Shown here: piece after piece, positions 25,471-35,957 of the stretch
Layout: each line of letters starts with the position of its first letter
How positions within the stretch are numbered: position 1 is the stretch's first letter
The notes under the pieces: model-generated
What the model was told of the DNA's origin: nothing
The model's database searches: none
What the model saw: only the letters and a program-made list of their open reading frames with translations
Position numbers and translations under genes: made by a program
Source of the DNA: Spirosoma fluviale
GTDB lineage: Bacteria > Bacteroidota > Bacteroidia > Cytophagales > Spirosomataceae
DNA: 64,000 bases
Assembly: GCF_900230225.1 (NCBI RefSeq)
Contig: NZ_OCNH01000009.1
Location: 1 to 64,000, forward strand
Reading direction: 5' to 3'

Positions 25471-25884
25471 TTAGTCACCTTTTAACTGTAACACAACTGG
25501 TGGTGGTCCCCAAACTGAAATGTCGGTAACCGTCAAAATTGGATGGGGACAAGTGAAACCACCAACTGTCGGCACAGCGATCTCGAACACAACCAGGGCG
25601 AGCTGATGGTGCCGTATTACATACGAACATAGAATACACGGCTCGTGGGTTGTGTACAGACTACAATCCGACAACTTACTCTCTCCTGATCGCCGAATAG
25701 CATCTCGGATAGCTTCTACTTCGGCATGACAAGTGATATCATTTCCTGGACGTGTGGCCTCCTGCCCTTCACCAATGATAATACCTCCGCACACAACTAC
25801 AGCCCCGACCGGAGTGTTGCCTGTCTGAGCTGCCTGTCGGGCTAGCTCTTGGCATCGCTTCATAAATACCTCGTGTCGATTCAT
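25471..25884 (-). CDS. Nucleoside/cytidine-type deaminase
   Basis: This 137-residue zinc hydrolase has the CDA-fold motifs CHAEVEAI (zinc His53, proton-shuttle Glu55) and HEPCILCSYVIR (zinc Cys83 and Cys86). It is shaped like guanine/cytosine deaminases and TadA-like proteins. The conserved N-terminal AAQTGNTPVGAVVV is as in TadA/GuaD proteins, but the tail is atypical (PTVGGFTCPHPILTVTD). It deaminates a base or nucleoside, and which one cannot be told here. The gene lies alone. Confidence 0.8.
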   Translation of the reverse strand: MNRHEVFMKRCQELARQAAQTGNTPVGAVVVCGGIIIGEGQEATRPGNDITCHAEVEAIRDAIRRSGESKLSDCSLYTTHEPCILCSYVIRHHQLALVVFEIAVPTVGGFTCPHPILTVTDISVWGPPPVVLQLKGD

Positions 25885-27015
25885 CAGGTTTAAAAATATA
25901 ACGCCAAATCAGATTCGGACTGGTGTAGTAGATCATTGGTTCACCCTAAGCGGGTCCAGCCAGTTGCTCTGTAGCCTATTTTCGTTAGCCCATTTAACAT
26001 ATCCCAACAAATGAAATGTTTGCCATCTGTTCGCTGATGCTCATTTTCAATTGTTGGCTTTGGCCCTATTTGCCATGCAACGGCTCATAGGGCCGAATGC
26101 TGATAAACTACATTCAACACTAACAATGTATACCACTTTTTTGGATTATATTGAGAAATTGATTGGTGCAACTTACCAGAGATTAGAAGAAGTAAAATAA
26201 CGGTATATAGAGGCAATTTTATGATTAGCTAGCTATTTCAGTTAATAGAAACCGGAATTCAACAATTGTCCTTTAATCATAAAGTTAATTAAGATTAATT
26301 TCGACCGATTTGGTATGAAATGGGATAAAATCTACTTCACTTAATATTCACTGTTGCGCTAGCCATCCCCAGCCGAAATCGGACGTTTTCGTGAACGATT
26401 TCCGGCGGTAGCTGATAATATTATAACATATTGATTAATAGAAAAATAACGAGTTCATTAACTACCTTTTCTTGAACGAAAATAGTCAATTCAGTAGGAG
26501 GGAAGCTTGTGCGGATATAAACAGTTAGAGGAGTAAAGAAATCGCAACGCTATCTATACAGGAAGCTTAGCGAAGGGTCATCGAGTTTTTTTAGTTAGAA
26601 ATTAGCACTACTATTCGTCGATTACCACTTGTCTGATTCTGAAGTCAAATAGTTTAATAACTGTCCAATGTAATCCGTAGCATACGTATCAACTCAATCC
26701 AGTTTGTATTGACTACAACCTATCATTACAAGTTTAGGACCACCTGGCTTTTAAGCCTTGTCATGGTACCCTTTTCCAATGGCAGCCTTGTACATAATTC
26801 CCTGACCGGCGTGATTTATCAGCCTTGTTTACAAAGATGAGTAAGTTTGCTCATGCCGATCTTTAGTTCAAGCCTATCACAATAGGTGGGCAATTTCGAT
26901 TTTTTATACTAGTATTATAGAGTAAAAATAGTAGTAACTGTGCATTTTAGTACGCTTGCTGTAGTGAATCGAAAAGCAGGATACTCTGGATTCGGAGCCG
27001 TGTAAAAAGGCTAAA
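25885..27015. other. Long spacer upstream of the HTCS gene
   Basis: I find no coding frame of note and no repeat of the dispersed family. A small hairpin-like stretch (TGGCCCTATTTGCC with CATAGGGCCG near 26060-26096) is visible but weak. The A+T-rich last 150 bp before 27016 probably hold the promoter of the sensor gene. Confidence 0.4.
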
Positions 27016-30000
27016 ATGAGCTATACAAAACGTACGTCTATTTTATGGCTTGGAGCGATATTCGTTCTTTTTTCTGCACCGCCCGGCACCGGCCAGATAG
27101 CGGAAAAAACATTCAGCCATCTTACGGTTGACGAAGGGTTATCCCAGAGCAGCGTGTATGCCATTACACAGGATACCCGAGGTTTTATGTGGTTTGGAAC
27201 CCGTGATGGGCTAAATCGCTACGACTCTCGTAAGGTGGTCGTTTACCAAAATCAACCTGGGAATAAACATAGCCTTGCATCCAATACGATCAATAGCCTG
27301 TTACTGGACAAGCAAGGGTGTTTGTGGATCGGCACAACAAAAGGACTAGCGCTATACCGACCCGAGCTGGATGATTTTCAGCGAATTTCGGCGGGGGGAG
27401 CTGTCGCCAATGGACTCCCGGACTCCACTATTAATTCTCTGCTTAAAGATCACCAGCAACGTATTTGGGTCGGCACGCAGGGAGGGCTCTACAGGCTGCA
27501 AGCGAAGAATCCCGACCGAATTGAGAAGCTAACAGACTTAACTCAACAGCACCAGGACCTGAACGATCAGCCTGTTCGAACATTATTTGAAGATCAGGAA
27601 AGGGATTTGTGGGTGGGTACAGCAGGCGGATTAACCAAACTCCACCCAACACCGTCGGGGAAGTTTCAACTGACACATTATTACCTGAAATCCACCGACT
27701 CAATATATCACAACGCAACTAATGCAATCAATACGATTGCTGAAGATCGGCTGGGGCGTCTGTGGATTGGTACGGAAGGAAATGGTATTGCTTTATTCGA
27801 TAAACGGCTAGGGCGTGTTACGACGTGGAATCCTGTTGCTGGTCTGGACTTGAGTACGCAAACCATTCGAACCGTAAAGCCCGGTGGGAAAGGCGATTTC
27901 TGGGTAGGCACCATGTCGGGACTGTATATCGTGGCTCAGGATGGCAGCCGCTTTCAGACACTGACCAATCAGCCCACTGATCCGAGTTCGTTAGGCGATA
28001 ATTCCGTTCGGTCTGTGTTTAGAGACCGCGATGGCTCATTCTGGGTTGGCACGTATTATGGCGGAGTTGATCTGTATAGTCCGTTGGCCAGACAGTTTGG
28101 CTCGTTTCGCCCACTGGATCGACAGGGGAGAACACCGTTTAAAATTGCGAGTGCTATGCTGCCTGCCAGTACGCCAAATCAGCTCTGGATTGGCACCGAA
28201 GATCGGGGGCTTTTTCTGATTAACGCCGACAAAACTATTGCCCGGCATTACACCCATGATTCGAAGAATAACCAATCATTGACGAATGATAAGGTAAAGT
28301 GTCTGTTAAATGATGGTTCGAATGGACTCTGGATTGGCACGATAAAAGGACTCAATTATCTGAATTTTCGTCGGCAAACGATTACCCGGTATCGACATGA
28401 ACCGCACAATCCGAATTCGTTGCCCAGTGATCGTGTTTATGACCTCAAACGCGATGCACAGGGTACGCTTTGGGTCCTCACAAACCTGGGTGGCCTCTGC
28501 CGATTCGACCCTAAAACACAATCATTCAACCAACTGCCACTCGGCTCTATATCGCCCAGTGCGAGCAACTTAATCTCTTTGCTGATTGATACCAAAGCAA
28601 CTATGTGGGTTGGGACAACAAACGGATTATTTCAAAAAAAGCCAGGGCAGGAAACATTTGTCCGCTTTGTTCATGACGACAACGACTCGACGTCGATCAG
28701 TGCTAGTTATGTTAGCTGTTTCCTCGAAGATCGTCAGCACCGACTCTGGATTGGCACACGCGACGGGGGATTAAACGTGCTGTTGCCTGGTAAACAGACA
28801 TTTCGCCACTTTACAATGGCGCAGGGATTAATCAGTAATACGATTGTTGGCATTCAGGAAGACAGCCGGGGGCATCTGTGGATCAGCACTGATAAAGGAC
28901 TGACTCAATTAGATCCCGATCGGGCTCTGTTTTCAAGTTACAATAAATTTGATGGGCTGGTTTGTAAAGAATTTACAACCAATTCAACCTACCAGGATAA
29001 GCATGGTAACCTCTATTTTGGGGGGTACGACGGCATTGTCTTATTTCATCCAGACCGCATACGTAGCAATACCATTGTGCACCCGCTGGCATTCACTCAA
29101 CTTCGTTTGTTCAATGAACCAGTCACAAGTCTATCATCCGACAACACCGACGAATCAGGTATAAACTACGAAAAAGGGCTTACGTTCACGCATCGCCAAA
29201 ATGTGTTTTCGCTTGATTTTGCTGGTTTCAATTACATCAACGCCAACAAGAATCAGTACGCGTACAAGCTGCTGGGTTTCGACAAATCCTGGAACTACGT
29301 AAGCGATCCTCGGGCTATGTACATGAATCTTCCTGCTGGTGATTATGTGCTTCAGGTCAAGGGGGCCAACAATGATCATGTCTGGAGTTCGAAACCGCTG
29401 GAATTAAAAATCAAGGTGTTGCCGCCTTTCTGGAAAACGACCTGGGCTTATGTACTCTACGCACTAACCTTTTTGGGATTATTACAGCTTTGGTCCCGGT
29501 TTAACCGAAATCGACTAAAACTGGCGCACGAACTGGAAGTCGAACATACCGAGAAAGCCCGGCAACAGGAACTCCATCAGCTAAAACTGAACTTCTTTAC
29601 CGAGATCGCTCATGAGATCCGAACGCCATTAACGCTGGTGATGGGGCCCATTGACGTCCTGGCCGACCAGTACGCTGGCGATCCGTTCATTCGGAAGCAA
29701 TTGTCCATTATGCGGGGAAGCACCGATCGGCTGTTACGATTACTGAATCAGCTACTAGATTTTAGAAAGCACGAAACCGGGAATATTCAGTTACAATGGA
29801 AACGAACCGACCTGGTCGCGTATTTAAGTAACATTACAGACTCGTTTCGTGAACACGCCCATTCTCGTCAGATAACGCTGACCAATGAATCGGAAATAGC
29901 TGCTCTACCGACCTGGTTCGACGCTGGAGAATTCGAAAAAGTAGTCTACAACCTGCTTCTGAACGCGGTTAAATTCACGCCAGCGGGTGGCACTATTTCT

Positions 30001-31191
30001 GTTCGTTTGCAGGCGTGCGGTACGGTATCAGGCGCCGATGGCCATGCACGAATTACGATTGAAGATACGGGTAGCGGCATTCCGGCAGATGATTTAGACC
30101 GCATCTTCAACCAATTCTATCAGGTTGGCCAAACGAAAACGCGTGATTCTGGATTTGGCCTCGGGCTGGCACTCAGCAAGCAAATTGTTGAGCAGCATAA
30201 AGGAAAAATAAGCGTCGAGAGTCAGGAAAGTCGGCCGGGGCAAGCGGGGTTTACGCGCTTCATTGTTTTGCTTCCGCTAACAAATCCTGAGTTCACTTAT
30301 CCGAAAATCGAGGCATCGCAGCCTGTACAAAACACGCTTCCGTCGCTTCTGCCATCCCTGGTTACTGACTTAACCGATCTACAAACGGACTCGGATGATT
30401 TGCCGGATTCAGACAGACCATTGATCATGGTTGTTGATGATAACGACGATATCAGAAGGTATATCCGGGATTTGTTTTCCGAAACCTGTCAGATACTTGA
30501 AGCCGCTGATGGGGCGATCGCCTGGGAGAAAGCCGCGCACGTATTGCCCGACCTGATCATCGCTGATGTGTCGATGCCCGTCATGGATGGCTTTTCGCTA
30601 ACCCACCACCTCAAATCCGACCAGCGGACCAATCATATCCCGGTTATTCTGCTGACAGCTAAAAGCTCGGTAGACAGTCAGTTAACTGGCCTGCAAACCG
30701 GTGCTGATGATTACGTGACCAAGCCCTTTCAGCCAATTTTACTTCAGGCCAGGGTTCGCAATCTGCTACTGCTGAGGGAGCAGTTGAAAGCCAAATATCA
30801 TCAACTCATTACGTTACAGCCACAAGCACAGGAACTGGACCACCCGGACGAAAAATTCCTGAATCAGTTGATGACCATTTTGAATTCGCACCTCAACGAT
30901 CCTGACTTTAACGTTACCAGTCTGGTGAGCGAGATGGGGATGAGTCGTCCGGTTTTGTTCCGCAAAGTGAAAATGCTAACGGGGTTGTCGGTCATTGATT
31001 TGATACGGACAACCCGCTTGAAAAAAGCAGAACTTTTGCTGAAACAGCGCAAAGCAAACGTATCCGAAATCGCTTTTGCCGTTGGTTTCAGCGACCCGAA
31101 GTATTTCAGTCGGGCATTCCGCGCTCAGTTTGGTCTAACCCCTACTGAATACAGCCAACAAAGGGCTGATCCGTTGGAAGAGGTGGTATAA
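27016..31191 (+). CDS. Hybrid two-component system regulator (HTCS)
   Basis: This 1391-residue membrane regulator typical of polysaccharide loci of Bacteroidota carries sensor and output in one chain. Order: signal peptide (to about 26); periplasmic reg_prop beta-propeller blades (for example GFMWFGTRDGLNRYD, GCLWIGTTKGLALY); Y_Y_Y domain (about 740-810); membrane helix (WAYVLYALTFLGLLQLW); HisKA with His866 in EIAHEIRTPLTLV; HATPase (NLLLNAVKFTP, GFGLGLALSKQIV); receiver with Asp1184 (LIIADVSMPVMDGF, TKPF); and a C-terminal AraC DNA-binding domain (IAFAVGFSDPKYFSRAFRAQ). It very likely senses a glycan fragment and activates the SusC/SusD genes downstream. Its stop is 2 bp from that of the convergent GH88 gene. 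Confidence 0.93.
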   Translation: MSYTKRTSILWLGAIFVLFSAPPGTGQIAEKTFSHLTVDEGLSQSSVYAITQDTRGFMWFGTRDGLNRYDSRKVVVYQNQPGNKHSLASNTINSLLLDKQGCLWIGTTKGLALYRPELDDFQRISAGGAVANGLPDSTINSLLKDHQQRIWVGTQGGLYRLQAKNPDRIEKLTDLTQQHQDLNDQPVRTLFEDQERDLWVGTAGGLTKLHPTPSGKFQLTHYYLKSTDSIYHNATNAINTIAEDRLGRLWIGTEGNGIALFDKRLGRVTTWNPVAGLDLSTQTIRTVKPGGKGDFWVGTMSGLYIVAQDGSRFQTLTNQPTDPSSLGDNSVRSVFRDRDGSFWVGTYYGGVDLYSPLARQFGSFRPLDRQGRTPFKIASAMLPASTPNQLWIGTEDRGLFLINADKTIARHYTHDSKNNQSLTNDKVKCLLNDGSNGLWIGTIKGLNYLNFRRQTITRYRHEPHNPNSLPSDRVYDLKRDAQGTLWVLTNLGGLCRFDPKTQSFNQLPLGSISPSASNLISLLIDTKATMWVGTTNGLFQKKPGQETFVRFVHDDNDSTSISASYVSCFLEDRQHRLWIGTRDGGLNVLLPGKQTFRHFTMAQGLISNTIVGIQEDSRGHLWISTDKGLTQLDPDRALFSSYNKFDGLVCKEFTTNSTYQDKHGNLYFGGYDGIVLFHPDRIRSNTIVHPLAFTQLRLFNEPVTSLSSDNTDESGINYEKGLTFTHRQNVFSLDFAGFNYINANKNQYAYKLLGFDKSWNYVSDPRAMYMNLPAGDYVLQVKGANNDHVWSSKPLELKIKVLPPFWKTTWAYVLYALTFLGLLQLWSRFNRNRLKLAHELEVEHTEKARQQELHQLKLNFFTEIAHEIRTPLTLVMGPIDVLADQYAGDPFIRKQLSIMRGSTDRLLRLLNQLLDFRKHETGNIQLQWKRTDLVAYLSNITDSFREHAHSRQITLTNESEIAALPTWFDAGEFEKVVYNLLLNAVKFTPAGGTISVRLQACGTVSGADGHARITIEDTGSGIPADDLDRIFNQFYQVGQTKTRDSGFGLGLALSKQIVEQHKGKISVESQESRPGQAGFTRFIVLLPLTNPEFTYPKIEASQPVQNTLPSLLPSLVTDLTDLQTDSDDLPDSDRPLIMVVDDNDDIRRYIRDLFSETCQILEAADGAIAWEKAAHVLPDLIIADVSMPVMDGFSLTHHLKSDQRTNHIPVILLTAKSSVDSQLTGLQTGADDYVTKPFQPILLQARVRNLLLLREQLKAKYHQLITLQPQAQELDHPDEKFLNQLMTILNSHLNDPDFNVTSLVSEMGMSRPVLFRKVKMLTGLSVIDLIRTTRLKKAELLLKQRKANVSEIAFAVGFSDPKYFSRAFRAQFGLTPTEYSQQRADPLEEVV

Positions 31192-31193
31192 GG

Positions 31194-32396
31194 TTAAAAC
31201 AGTGGTTTTTTCTCATTAAGTTTTTTAGAACGGAGCAGCGCTTCCAGAAAATAATAATCTGCGTAAACTAAGGGTACATCGATTTCGCTTGTTTTAGAGC
31301 CCGTGCTATGTAGAAGTAAAAACCCATGATTCTGGCCAATCGGCGATGTATATCGTTTTGCCAGGCTGCCAATCACCTGATCAGCTTTATCGCGATACGG
31401 TGATGGGGAACGGTATGTACTAAGCTCATACAGCGCTGAGGCCATAACCGCAGCGGCCGATACGTCACGTGGTTCGTTCGGAATGCCGGGTGCATCAAAA
31501 TCGTAATAAGGCACCAGATCGGCGGGCATAGTTGGGTGATTGAGCATGTAGCGGGCAATCGCTTCGGCCTGTTTCAGAAATTGGGGATCTTTCGTTTCCC
31601 GGTAACACATCGTGTACCCATACAACCCCCACGCCTGTCCCCGCGCCCAGGCTGACTCATCGCTATAGCCCTGGTGCGTGTTTTTCTTAAGCACTTTTCC
31701 CGTCAGCGTGTCATAATCCACAACGTGATAGGAGCTATGATCTGGCCGGTAATGATTTTGTAGGGTCGTTTTCGCGTGCGTAACGGCGATTTTATAGAAC
31801 GTAGAATCACCCGTCAGGCGGGTGGCAGCAAACAGAAGTTCCAGATTCATCATGTTGTCGATGATGACCGGACATTGCCAGACTTCCTTATGATGATCCC
31901 ACGAGCGAATGATACCCGCTGTTGGTTTAAATCGTTTTATCAAACTTCGCGCACCCTGAATAATAACTTCGCGATAGGCCTTGTCGCCCGTCAACCGATA
32001 CCCATTTCCATAGCTGCAATACAGCTTAAACCCCATGTCGTGCGTTCCAGTATTCAGTTTCTCCCGCTCCAGGCTGGCGGTGTAAAGCCGAGCCTGGTCG
32101 GCCCATGCCCGCTGCCCCGTGTACTCATAGAGATACCATAATTCGCCGGGGAAGAAACCGCTTGTCCAGTCACGGGCGGGCACCAGTTGTAGGGCGCCCG
32201 TTTTGTCGAGTGTTCTGGGCGACACCAGCGCTACGTTCGTACCTGCCGAATTCTTCGCAGCGGCTATGTCTTTGAGCATTCGTTTCGTCTGTTGTTCAGC
32301 CTGATTAAAGGCTGTTTTGATCAGGGAGTCTGGTACAAATGCTGCCAGGAAGCAGGCGACAATAAGGGATGCGAAAATGAACCTGCCTGTTTTCAT
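31194..32396 (-). CDS. GH88 unsaturated glucuronyl hydrolase
   Basis: This enzyme has 400 residues with a hydrophobic N-terminus and a possible lipobox (LIVAC, Cys15). The (alpha/alpha)6-barrel motifs are WTSGFFPGELWYLYE, THDMGFKLYCSYGNGYRLTG with Asp120, and IIDNMMNLELLFAATRLTG with Asp180. These two Asp correspond to the catalytic pair of unsaturated glucuronyl hydrolases. ARGQAWGLYGYTMCYRET is another family motif. It releases 4,5-unsaturated uronic acid from oligosaccharides made by polysaccharide lyases. The locus therefore probably handles a uronic-acid-containing glycan, although no lyase gene lies in this window. Confidence 0.87.
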   Translation of the reverse strand: MKTGRFIFASLIVACFLAAFVPDSLIKTAFNQAEQQTKRMLKDIAAAKNSAGTNVALVSPRTLDKTGALQLVPARDWTSGFFPGELWYLYEYTGQRAWADQARLYTASLEREKLNTGTHDMGFKLYCSYGNGYRLTGDKAYREVIIQGARSLIKRFKPTAGIIRSWDHHKEVWQCPVIIDNMMNLELLFAATRLTGDSTFYKIAVTHAKTTLQNHYRPDHSSYHVVDYDTLTGKVLKKNTHQGYSDESAWARGQAWGLYGYTMCYRETKDPQFLKQAEAIARYMLNHPTMPADLVPYYDFDAPGIPNEPRDVSAAAVMASALYELSTYRSPSPYRDKADQVIGSLAKRYTSPIGQNHGFLLLHSTGSKTSEIDVPLVYADYYFLEALLRSKKLNEKKPLF

Positions 32397-32525
32397 GCGT
32401 CTAGTTGATGGGGTTTAGTTTAGCCAGATAATTGGATCGCGAATGGGCAGGTTACGTAGCACTTCGTCTACCTGCGGATCATGAGAGGGGTTGACCGACC
32501 ATGCCGGTTTATGGGGATGAGCCGT

Positions 32526-32621
32526 CTATAGTACGATCGATAGCAGATACAGGAGCAATGAAACGAGTAGCATCACTGATCCAATTTCGGCAAAGGTGAT
32601 CACAAGTCTATTTTTTCTCAC
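32526..32621 (-). CDS. Possible 31-residue membrane peptide
   Basis: From a GTG at 32619-32621 the minus strand encodes a short peptide that begins Arg-Lys-Asn-Arg and continues as one hydrophobic helix (VMLLVSLLLYLLSIVL). It is the right size for a single-helix membrane peptide. There is no family evidence, and a GTG start with an ATG-TGA just ahead lowers the confidence. Confidence 0.25.
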   Translation of the reverse strand: MRKNRLVITFAEIGSVMLLVSLLLYLLSIVL

Positions 32622-32700
32622 ATGGATTATTCCTTAAAAATGTTGGCAGTGCAAGTTTAGTTACGTACAACTTTTTCTTGATGGTGTCTAATGGCCTAAA

Positions 32701-32760
32701 AGGTGGACAAATCGTTCATAGGCGTAAAAAACTGTTCAAAGAGGTGGACAAACCGTTCGA
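32701..32760 (+). promoter_or_regulatory. Tandem operator candidate upstream of susC
   Basis: A direct repeat AGGTGGACAAAYCGTTC occurs at 32701 and 32742 (41 bp apart), with a third, weaker half (AAAACTGTTCA) between. GTTC is found at 32714, 32734 and 32755, so the sites are two helical turns apart, on one DNA face. It lies about 90-130 bp before the susC start and suits binding by the AraC-type domain of the HTCS regulator. Confidence 0.5.
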
Positions 32761-32892
32761 TTTAGATTATTCCGATATTTTCTAGGCTCCTGCTAATTAA
32801 TATTGCTTCATAAACTGAGCGAACCGAAAATCTTTTAGTCAACAAATCCAATGAGAGTCGATGGTATTACATATCCTATTTGTTTAAGTCTT

Positions 32893-35800
32893 ATGAAAAG
32901 AGATGGTATTCATATCAGCCGGTGGATCTGGTTCGCCTTGCTGGTATGCCTGCAATTCCCTTCGTTGTTGATGGCTCAGCAATCCGCCCCGGTTTCGGGG
33001 AAAGTAGTTGGCGCGAACGGAGACGCTATCCCTGGCGCGAACGTTGTCCTGAAGGGCACCTCAACCGGAACGTCCACCAACGCGCAGGGCAATTTTAGTT
33101 TGAATGCTCCGTCCGACGGTACGCTGGTCATCTCATCCCTGGGCTTCGTTTCGCAGGACGTAGCCATCGGAAGGCGCAGCCAGTTAACGGTGACGCTGGA
33201 AGAAGACCGAAAAGCGCTGGAAGAAGTAGTGGTGGTGGGGTATGGTACGCAGCGAAAAAGTGATGTGACCGGTTCGCTGTCGTCGGTAACGGCTAAGGAA
33301 ATCAAATCCGTTCCGGTAACGGGCATCGGACAAGCCCTTCAGGGACGGGCTGCCGGGGTGCAGGTAACGCAGGCATCCAATGCACCAGGCGGTGGCGTAA
33401 CGATCCGAATACGGGGTGGAAATTCCATCAACGCCGGGAACGAGCCACTGTACGTGATCGATGGGTTTCCGGTTTACAACGAAAGTGGTGCCAACCTGAA
33501 CCCAAACGATATTGAGTCGATGGAAATCCTGAAAGATGCGTCGGCCACGGCCATTTACGGATCACGGGGTGCCAACGGGGTCGTGCTGATCACGACCAAA
33601 CGCGGGAAGTCGGGTCAAAACCGCGTCGAATTTGAGACCTATTACGGGATTCAGCAGGTGCGAAAAAAACTTCCGATGCTGAACGCGACGCAGTACGCAA
33701 CGCTGGTGAACGAAGCTAACGTAAATGCGGGGCGGGCAGTGGTATTTACAGACGCGCAAATCGCCGGTTTTGGCGAGGGAACCAACTGGCAGGATGAGAT
33801 TTTTCGGGATGCACCCATACAAAATTACCAGTTGACGGCTTCGGGCGGCTCGGATAAAACGCGTTATGCTGTTTCGGCCAACTACCTGAATCAGCAGGGT
33901 ATTATCATCAATTCGAAATACGACCGGGCTTCATTCCGCTTCAATTTCGATCATAAAATCAACGATAAATTTAGCATCGGAACCAGCCTGAACGTGATCC
34001 GGAGCCGCAACAATGCCGTTCCGACGGATGCGGATGGAGGAACGAGCGGCACTGTCGTGTACAGCGCCCTGAATTTCTCGCCCACGCAGCCGGTCTACAA
34101 TCCGGACGGTTCGCTGGTGGTATTCAATACGCCCGGTCGAATTCAGATTGGTAGTCCGGTAGGTCAGGCGTTGGGAACGTTTAACCTGACGGTTGGCACG
34201 CGGATGATTGGGAGTGTATTCGCCGATTACAAGATTCTGCCGGGCTTAACATTCCGGACGAGTTTCGGGGCAGATGTAAATTACTCGAAACGTAGCTTAT
34301 ATCTGTCGCGGAATACGGCAACCGGTACGCAGCTGAGTGGTCAGGCGTCGATTATCAACACGCAATCATCGACCTGGCTGAACGAAAATACCCTGACCTA
34401 CAACAAAACCTTCGCGAACGCTCATAACCTGACGTTCCTGGCGGGCTATACCATGCAGGGCAACCGGTTTGAAAGTGTCGAAGCGCGTTCGCAGGGATTT
34501 GCCAACGACATTCTGACGTACGAAAACCTGGGCTCGGCTTCCACGGCCCTGGTTCCGGCTTCGTCGGCCAGTAACTGGCAGCTCAACTCGTACATTGGCC
34601 GGGCTAACTACGATTATGCCGGTAAATATTTGCTGACCGCTACCGTGCGGGCCGATGGTTCATCGCGATTTGGGGCTAGCAACAAATGGGCGGTTTTCCC
34701 GTCGGCTTCGGTAGCCTGGCGGTTGACGGAAGAGAATTTCCTGAAAGGCAATACCGTTATCAACGATCTGAAATTGCGGTTTAGCTACGGGTTAAGTGGT
34801 AATCAGGAAATCCCGCAATATCAATCGCTGGCAACGCTGGGAACCCAGAATGCCAACTTCAATAATACCGTTGTTATTGGCGTTGGGCCGTCGCGTGTGG
34901 CAAACCCGGATTTACGCTGGGAAACCACGGCTCAGGCAGACATTGGTATCGACGTGGGGGTGCTGAATAACCGGATCACCCTAACGGCGGATTATTACAA
35001 CAAGAAAACGACCGATCTACTATTATCCGTGCCGCTGCCCTTCGTTTCGGGCTATGCGTCGGCGCTGCAAAATCTGGGAAGTATCCGCAACCAGGGTTTC
35101 GAACTGGGAATCAACTCGACCAATCTGAACGGAGCCTTTAAATGGACGACGGCATTCAACATTGCTGCCAACCGCAACAAAGTGTTGAACTTGGGCGATC
35201 AAACAGAATTTGCATCGGGTGATGCCAGCGGACACCTTCAGTTGCCAAACTCGGGTCTGGTTCGGGTTGGTGAGCAGATTGGTTTGTTCTACGGCTATCA
35301 GTCGAGCGGTATTTTTCAGAACCAGAGTGAAGTGGATGGTTCGGCGCAGAAAACCGCTAAACCTGGCGACCGTCGGTATGTCGACCAAAATGGCGACGGA
35401 GCGATCAATGCTAATGACCGCGTCATTCTGGGATATGCTCAGCCGAAACTATACGGTGGTATCACCAATACGTTCTCGTACAAAGGCGTTGAACTGAGCA
35501 TTTTCATGCAGGGAACGTCCGGTAACAGCATTTTTAACATCAACCGGTTCGAACTGGAATCGTTGACGGGGGTGAGTAATCAGTCGGCAGAAACCCTGAA
35601 CCGCTGGACACCGGCCAATCCGAGCAACGAGATTCCGCGCGCCAACGCTGTTGGGAATGCCTACGTACTTTCGAGTCGTCAGATCGAAGATGGATCGTAC
35701 CTTCGGGTGAAGAATATCAATTTGTCGTATACGTTACCGGCGTCGCTGGTGAGCAAAATCAAGCTGTACAATGTGAAGGTGTACGTCAGCGCCCAGAACT

Positions 35801-35937
35801 GGGTTACGATCACCAAATACAGCGGTTTCGATCCCGAAGTGAACCGGTTTGGACAAAGCACACTAAGTCAGGGTAGTGACTACGGTAGCTATCCGGGTAA
35901 TAAAATGATTCTGGCCGGACTGAACATTGCACTCTAA
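32893..35937 (+). CDS. susC: SusC/RagA-family TonB-dependent outer-membrane transporter
   Basis: The protein has 1014 residues from Met at 32893, where a good signal peptide begins (WIWFALLVCLQFPSLLMAQ). An upstream ATG at 32851 would add 14 residues. After the signal come the CarboxypepD_reg-like domain (SGKVVGANGDAIPGANVVLK), the family linker ending in VVVGYGTQRKSDVTGS, the TonB plug (VQVTQASNAPGGGVTIRIRG, ESMEILKDASATAIYGSRGA) and a 22-strand barrel ending in an aromatic-rich C-terminus (MILAGLNIAL). It imports oligosaccharides in complex with the SusD protein, encoded 20 bp downstream. Confidence 0.93.
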   Translation: MKRDGIHISRWIWFALLVCLQFPSLLMAQQSAPVSGKVVGANGDAIPGANVVLKGTSTGTSTNAQGNFSLNAPSDGTLVISSLGFVSQDVAIGRRSQLTVTLEEDRKALEEVVVVGYGTQRKSDVTGSLSSVTAKEIKSVPVTGIGQALQGRAAGVQVTQASNAPGGGVTIRIRGGNSINAGNEPLYVIDGFPVYNESGANLNPNDIESMEILKDASATAIYGSRGANGVVLITTKRGKSGQNRVEFETYYGIQQVRKKLPMLNATQYATLVNEANVNAGRAVVFTDAQIAGFGEGTNWQDEIFRDAPIQNYQLTASGGSDKTRYAVSANYLNQQGIIINSKYDRASFRFNFDHKINDKFSIGTSLNVIRSRNNAVPTDADGGTSGTVVYSALNFSPTQPVYNPDGSLVVFNTPGRIQIGSPVGQALGTFNLTVGTRMIGSVFADYKILPGLTFRTSFGADVNYSKRSLYLSRNTATGTQLSGQASIINTQSSTWLNENTLTYNKTFANAHNLTFLAGYTMQGNRFESVEARSQGFANDILTYENLGSASTALVPASSASNWQLNSYIGRANYDYAGKYLLTATVRADGSSRFGASNKWAVFPSASVAWRLTEENFLKGNTVINDLKLRFSYGLSGNQEIPQYQSLATLGTQNANFNNTVVIGVGPSRVANPDLRWETTAQADIGIDVGVLNNRITLTADYYNKKTTDLLLSVPLPFVSGYASALQNLGSIRNQGFELGINSTNLNGAFKWTTAFNIAANRNKVLNLGDQTEFASGDASGHLQLPNSGLVRVGEQIGLFYGYQSSGIFQNQSEVDGSAQKTAKPGDRRYVDQNGDGAINANDRVILGYAQPKLYGGITNTFSYKGVELSIFMQGTSGNSIFNINRFELESLTGVSNQSAETLNRWTPANPSNEIPRANAVGNAYVLSSRQIEDGSYLRVKNINLSYTLPASLVSKIKLYNVKVYVSAQNWVTITKYSGFDPEVNRFGQSTLSQGSDYGSYPGNKMILAGLNIAL

Positions 35938-35957
35938 CCCGCCACTTTTAGCTCTTT

